Source of the DNA: Isoperla grammatica
Taxonomy: Eukaryota > Arthropoda > Insecta > Plecoptera > Perlodidae
Reading direction: 5' to 3'
NCBI GenBank assembly: GCA_945910005.1
Contig: OX246738.1
Location: forward strand, 20,221,458 to 20,285,457
DNA: 64,000 bases
Of this stretch, positions 58,640-64,000 are shown one piece after another. The position numbers and the translations under genes were made by a program. Every line of letters starts with the position of its first letter. Positions within the stretch are counted from its first letter, which is position 1. The notes beneath the pieces were generated by a model that was given only the letters and a program-made list of their open reading frames with translations, was not told the DNA's origin and did no database searches.

Positions 58640-60100
58640 ATTTATATACAGTATTAATTTTGATTTTACACATGATACCCCTATAGAGGACTCAAAACTA
58701 ACATAGATAGCGCTGCTAAGCAACCTCCTTTCAGCGCCATTGATGAATAATAACAATACAACAACAATGAAAATTGACAGCTAGACCACTCCTAATAGAA
58801 GTTTATTTTCTTGCCACCAGAATGCGTCTAGTGTATTTTGAGTGCTCTATGAGACAGCTCGAGGTGAACAAAAAATGTTTATATTTTATCATATTATCAT
58901 AATTATTATATGTATGTACAAATATTGGTTTTATGCTAGGAAGAAAGAGTTCTCTACGTTTGTGACAGTATATATAAATTGTATCCTTATCTTCAAAAAC
59001 CAATATAAGAATTTTAAAGTTGTGAAAGAAACTGTTTCATTTATTTCTACTTACAACGGTTCATACCCACTGAAACGTCAAATAAGGCTATGGTAATACA
59101 CTATTTTATTACCCGTCTTTTTTTTTAAAAGAAGGCACAAAAAACAAATTGAAGGTTATATTTTTTAAAATATTATTACAATATAGAACCAATCGTTTTT
59201 AATTTGTTTGAGCTAGTATGGTACTTTTAAGTTAAAAACTAAAAAAAAAAAACTGGTTCATTTATCAATTGTAATCCGTTCAATTATATAAAAAAAACGA
59301 ATGTCATGTCCTATTTTTTACAGCTATATTGCAACAAATGTTCATCGTAAAAACTTTTAACAAAATATGAAATTAAAATCTTTTTATTTTCAAACCCCGT
59401 TACAATTATTTAGTAGAAGATACAAAGAAAACACGAATATAGTCTGTATTCTAAATCTCTCTCCAGTGTCTCGACCTAACGCATCTCCAAGAAGGTTGAA
59501 GCATGTTAACACCAGCGGTAAGTCTAACGTCTAAAGCGATGGATGGTGTGTTCGCATCAGGGAACCTTATTTCACACTCTTCTAGTTCGAACAATTACAA
59601 CACTGTGACTGTGGTTGTGCACTCTTGATATTCGAGTTGTTGACGGAAGCGCTAATGAATCCAACTGTCTGGAACATAGAAGTGGCTTTTGCAGAATGGG
59701 ACGATGTTGAAAAAGATTCAAAATTACTTTAATGAGAAACGATGTAAATAGAAAGTGTTTTCAGGTTGGAAAACGCATTTGTTTACGAATATGTATTACA
59801 TTCATTATTTATTATGTTTATGTTTAATTATTGGACTTTAACACTCTGTTCTAAATAATATTTGTAATGTTATTATTTCGATCGACAAAATACTGTGTGA
59901 TATTAAATATATTATTGCTACACAGAACAACAATCACAGACAAATTGAAAGAAAAATTCAATAATAACAAAATGACAAAGAGAATAGCATTTCCACACAC
60001 AGCAATTATCATTAGCGACTAAGATGAAAAATTGGTGGTAAATATTTTATTTTACGAATTATGTGTGCGATAAAGTTTGTACAAAACTATCTCTTCAACA
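58640..60100. other. AT-rich spacer
   Basis: Nothing recognised. AGCG followed by GTAAGTC near 59,516-59,522 is a donor-like match without exon support. Confidence 0.4.
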
Positions 60101-60109
60101 AATTTTGGT

Positions 60110-60236
60110 ACAAACCTGTTTCGTTAACTGGTGCAAAATGTTCTTTTTATATTGGCGGACGAATAAATTCGTGCATCAAAATTACTGTTGAAGATAAAAC
60201 ATTTTCACAATTTTATCTTCATTAACACAGGTTTGT
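60110..60236. repeat. Small nested inverted repeat
   Basis: The outer arms ACAAACCTGT (60,110-60,119) and ACAGGTTTGT (60,227-60,236) enclose inner arms GAAGATAAAA (60,190-60,199) and TTTTATCTTC (60,211-60,220). This could be a decayed foldback element; no target duplication was identified. Confidence 0.4.
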
Positions 60237-60759
60237 TAAAAAGTAATGTAAAGATACAAATCTTAGCACTTTCATCTTGTAAGCTAATAATAGTTTTCTA
60301 TAACGTAATGTTAAACGTAGTATTGAGGGGTTGCCTTACAGCAAAACTGTATTATTTTAATTTATGAACATTGCATGGGTACCCATTTGTCGTTAAATTT
60401 CACGTCTTGTTTCATGGATCTATTACTAAACAATAAACATAAAATGTCGTTTGAATAGATTCAAACATGAATAATATCACATAATACTATATATCACATA
60501 AGTACGTATGACACAAATATAACGATACACACATTGTACAGTCATGTGTATAGGTTTTAGAACGGTTTCCTATGTTTCATTAAATGTGTGTACTACACGA
60601 ATCAATATAAAATTGTATTGCAATCAGAATTATATTTTCTGAATTGTTCTGGCTTAACTACATCAATCATGTTTCAGTTCTAGAGTAGAGCTCTCATAAA
60701 CTTAGTTTTTCGAGAACATTTAAATATTTTTCTAATTTAAAATACTATTTTATCATATT

Positions 60760-61250
60760 TTTTTCTAATGCAAAGGCGAATGAATATATACGTAGAACGT
60801 TTGGATTCAAGCTACATTTTTCAAAACAATAATGAAAATTGCCGCCATTTCGCAATCCATGACTTCAACCAATGTAACTCCCAGAAAAAGAAAGAAAGCA
60901 AACGAACAAATTACTTTCTTCGCATTCATTATGCCCCGTTTGTAACCAAGAGGAGTTTGCGATCCCTACGGTGTTGCCAATGTTGGCGGTATCAATTTGC
61001 CGGGATTTATCAGACTGCTCTGTCTGTGGGCGCGCGCCGCTTGCCAATTGCCCGACTAATTGTCTCTCCTTGGACTGTCTCGGGGAGTACGAGAAGTCTC
61101 GGGAAGTACGAGAGGCGACTTAAGATTGATCGAGGGAGCAACAAAACGATTAACGGGGAGTTAACAAGAGATTTCCTTGATGCTCTGGATGCAGCAATGA
61201 TGATGTTGCGGCGAGAGGGTATTGTGTGGGAATAGAAGGGGTTGCTCATC
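60760..61250 (+). other. GC-enriched block with a 155-codon open frame
   Basis: The longest non-repetitive forward frame of the window runs at 60,768-61,235. Its first 50 codons are AT-driven; the rest lies in a GC-enriched stretch that also has open reverse frames. No domain, signal peptide or membrane segment is evident. The DNA includes a two-copy 18-bp repeat (TCTCGGGGAGTACGAGAAG, about 61,078-61,112). I would not annotate a protein without transcript evidence; it could be an exon, a regulatory element or chance. Confidence 0.2.
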
Positions 61251-61320
61251 GATGTCTTGATTCAAGCTGGGGTTTTCTTATTTCTATCATATAATATCAA
61301 AGAAACTATTTATCTTACAT

Positions 61321-61385
61321 AACTGGCTCGTTGGCTCACTGGTCTCTGCTTCCAATGCAGAAGGTTTCAAAACCCGTTTCAAAAA
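61321..61385 (+). mobile_element. Degenerate tRNA-like fragment
   Basis: TTGGCTCACTGGTCTCTGC (A-box-like) is followed by GGTTTCAAAACCC (degenerate B-box) and an A9 run. It is probably a decayed SINE head. Confidence 0.35.
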
Positions 61386-61583
61386 AAAACTTTTTTAACT
61401 TCTTATATAGATTCCATTTCATCACATCTTGTCTTAAGAATAAGTAAATGGTGACTTTAAAGCCGTCCTAGCAACAAAGTAATCACTAAAATCAAAGTTT
61501 TTCTGAATCGACCTTGTTGATTCTGGCATTTGTCTGCAGGTGTTTGCCCTGTCCAATCACTGACTCACAAATTTCATATTTAA

Positions 61584-61685
61584 AATATCGATCTTTGATT
61601 GGTTATCGCTCACTCGTCGATGGTCTTCGGAGCTTACAGGGTTGGCTAAGTCGCTTTAATTTTAAGTCCCCTACTATAAAATCTT
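61584..61685 (+). repeat. Dispersed repeat family A, third locus
   Basis: Shares ATATCGATCTTTGATTGGTT, ATCGCTCACTCGTCGATGGT, CTAAGTCGCTTTAATTTT and AAGTCCCCTACTATAAAATC with 50,623-50,715. It stops before the GTGGGTAGACTC block. Confidence 0.7.
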
Positions 61686-61689
61686 CGTT

Positions 61690-63355
61690 GGAGGTTTAAA
61701 TTTAGATAAATGATTATCGAACACAGAACAAATACGAAGTTAAATCACTTTACCACCGTACATTTCCTAGTGGAACTACACATTTCGAAATCACTACGAA
61801 TTGGTTTTCCAGGCAATATTCAAAAATAATAAGTAATAAGTATGTAGTATTAGTTGGTATTAGTAGTAATAATAATAATAACAAATAATATTTACATAAT
61901 AATATAAAAAATATATAACATAATAAAAAAATACCCAAAAATAAATAATACCAATATCATATTCACATGTGTAAATTAGGAGTTAAGAGTTTTCTACTGC
62001 TCTTAGTAATTCGACAAACTTAAATTGAAAATAATATTTTGTATTTGAGGAATAAACAACATATTTTCATGAAAAGTTTAAATTTTTAAAATAACTAAAA
62101 ACATTTTAATAATGCAATGATAATAAAGCTGGTTTACTTACTTAAAATTCTAAAACAGATTTTATTTAGCATTATTCAGTACACGTTTAGCTACTTCAAT
62201 TCACACATCCGAAAGAACTTCGTTGATATTTCCCATATTATGCATGTTTGAGAGGACGAAGACCTAAAGTCATCTGCTGCAATCAAGACTCATCGGACTA
62301 GTTAAGAGAATGTAAGGGAGTGTGGCTAACTATTCTCCTTAAGGGCATAAGCGCCTTCTTAGCTCGGACTACAGCTTTATGATAGGGAACTAATACAGGC
62401 AAAGATTAGACCCTCGTTAGGAATTAATAGAGAGCCCTTGGTCCCATTGGAGCTTAGGAAGTAAAAGGGTAGTGGCCAGTATCGGCTTCCCTACATTGTT
62501 GTCATTACATTATTCATTGTTGACTGCTTTACGGTTTTGACGAAAATGATAAAAAAATTAAATGTGTGCGACTGTGGCGATCAAAGTAATTGAAATTGTA
62601 TCCCAAGAGATTATATGCATAGCATGTGTAACACGTCGTATTTCACACAAACTCTCGCATCTAATTTGTAAAAGTCTACAATAAAATGTGTTCTTATTCC
62701 TGTATTTGAATAAATAACATGTTTTAATAACATCTGACGTATTTAAAGAGCAGCGCGTATTATTGTGTACGAAGAATACAGGAAAACATGAGCCTTAGGT
62801 TCGTACTGCTTACAGCATAAGTCAAGATACAACAGAAATATTTATTTATTTTATGTTCCGAAAGTGTAATGAGAACGGTTTGAAGAGTCTACTTTGTGTA
62901 TTTTGAATGAATAAATTGGTCTTCTTTGAGGGTATGTTTATATTCGATTCCAGTGAAACTTGTATTTTTATTCTTTGTCACTTAGGTTATCATCAATTGA
63001 TTGTGTGTTACAATTTACATTTGACGTCGAAATAATCCAAAACATCCATCATTTTTGTTATTCTTGGAGAAAGTATTTTACTTGCAAAAAACTGACGACT
63101 TTTATTCACTTTCGATTAGTCGGAACGAGATATATCTGAACATCTCTCAGCCATCTACATCATGCTCATCCCTCAACGTTGGCAAGCTATATAGCGTGTC
63201 ATTTAATTATAAAGAATTGTTGTTGATGTGCATATTATTCATATAAGCGCGGCATTTGCATATTATTCAGCACAAATTATTCCTTATTAATTCAGTATGT
63301 GGTTTAATGTTTATGCCCATCTAGATTTAAATAAATTATTCTCTTTTTCAGTGAT
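61690..63355. other. AT-rich spacer with one GC-balanced block
   Basis: The block at 62,260-62,510 (CATCTGCTGCAATCAAGACT, CTAACTATTCTCC, TTAGACCCTCGTTAGG, GCCCTTGGTCCCATTGGAGC) is clearly unlike its flanks but matches nothing I recognise. A strong acceptor-like TTATTCTCTTTTTCAG ends at 63,351. The rest is AT-rich. Confidence 0.35.
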
Positions 63356-63359
63356 GTTG

Positions 63360-64000
63360 GGTCTTGTATATAAGTGAGCATTCGCCGCGTTGAATTCAGC
63401 GTAACACATTTCAATTTCCTGTAGTGGAAAGTTCTATCGTTTACTCAGGCTGGGCCCATGCATATTTTAGTAAGGCTTTCTTGTGCGATAGGGCTGTTAA
63501 GTAGGCCGCGCGTATTCATCCCACTCCCTTTGTGTGCCCCTCCCGTGAAGATCAATGCTCTGGATAATTAACACACAGATAAGCAAGAGAAAATTAAATC
63601 ATTAATTATGCAGTTTTCTAGTACTGGCTTTTTGTTCCTAGCCAAAGATAATTATTACTTTGATATTACGCTTTGTATTGTTTGGTAGAATTTTACCATG
63701 CAGTAAAATATTCAGTTGTTAGCAGACAAGAATTTCCATGTCGGTATTCTCCCAAGGAAGTGGGGTAGGCTGCGTCTTGTAACACATTCACATTCAGCCA
63801 GGCTGCCCAAAGAGCCAATTGCCTCGTGTGACAGATGACTTCCCTGGGAATTTATCTTGTGGTGTAGCCGCGGCCTCACACCCCACTACCCAAATTGAGA
63901 AGAGAGAAATAAAAAAATAACTGCGATCGTGTGCGATGGGCTAAGAGCAAGAGGATCCAACTGACGCCGACACCAGCGCATCGCCAATAATATCGCTTAT
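63360..64000. other. Compositionally distinct right edge, possible regulatory block
   Basis: Alternating GC-balanced and homeodomain-site-rich segments: GGATAATTAACACACAG, AAATCATTAATTATGCAG, CAAAGATAATTATTACTTTG, then GCCAGGCTGCCCAAAGAGCC and GTGTGACAGATGACTTCCC. No open frames lie in it. The dense TAAT motifs and long non-repetitive text would fit a developmental enhancer, but without comparison this is conjecture. Confidence 0.2.

Noticed and set aside
60768..61235. 155-codon forward frame as a protein-coding gene
   Set aside because: No recognisable domain, opposing open frames in the same GC-enriched stretch, and no splice or promoter context; kept only as a low-confidence block.

Overview
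This is a 64-kb, AT-rich eukaryotic window with no complete protein-coding gene that I can support. The longest open frames are byproducts of simple repeats or lie in unremarkable sequence. No operon logic, ribosome-binding sites, rRNA genes or CRISPR array is present. Contents are typical of a large, gene-poor animal genome: tRNA-derived SINEs with polymerase III A/B boxes, decayed retrotransposon and DNA-transposon pieces, foldback MITEs, long microsatellites, minisatellites and one satellite array. The SINE bodies and the mix of gypsy, LINE and Harbinger remnants fit an arthropod, perhaps an insect. That is an inference from familiarity with such repeats, not a database result.

Layout. 1-11.9 kb: unique AT-rich sequence with a repeat-like block (2.9-3.2 kb), a perfect TA-flanked foldback MITE (3902-4120), a reverse-strand SINE (about 6.74-6.95 kb) and a gypsy integrase remnant on the reverse strand (8035-8300). 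11.9-15.6 kb: a 47-bp satellite, about 77 copies, whose distal part is organised in 517-bp (11-monomer) higher-order units. 15.6-30 kb: mostly AT-rich desert with a dispersed-repeat copy, SINE fragments, a foldback element, a long (TA)n and a candidate promoter/5' exon near 23.0-23.2 kb. 30-37 kb: a 12-bp minisatellite made of YY1-like cores, then a SINE-dense stretch containing a PIF/Harbinger transposase remnant (32.49-32.79 kb) and one SINE with clean 10-bp target-site duplications (36.52-36.83 kb).

37-48 kb: a MITE family with two copies (39.69 and 47.22 kb), a 147-bp tandem array (40.55-41.28 kb), a LINE 3' end on the reverse strand with a frameshifted C-terminal reading frame (43.12-43.59 kb), and at 44,714/44,715 a juxtaposed splice acceptor and donor resembling a recursive-splicing ratchet point. 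48-64 kb: (GAGT)n and (AAAG)n arrays, further SINE copies, a dispersed repeat family, a roughly 93-bp tandem repeat, a CpG-rich promoter-like block with an NRF1-type palindrome and a CRE (58.1-58.3 kb), and a compositionally distinct block at the right edge.

Nothing here looks like a multi-gene system. If the window is functional, it is most plausibly a long intron or intergenic regulatory desert. The recursive splice candidate, the satellite higher-order structure and the YY1-core minisatellite are the best leads.
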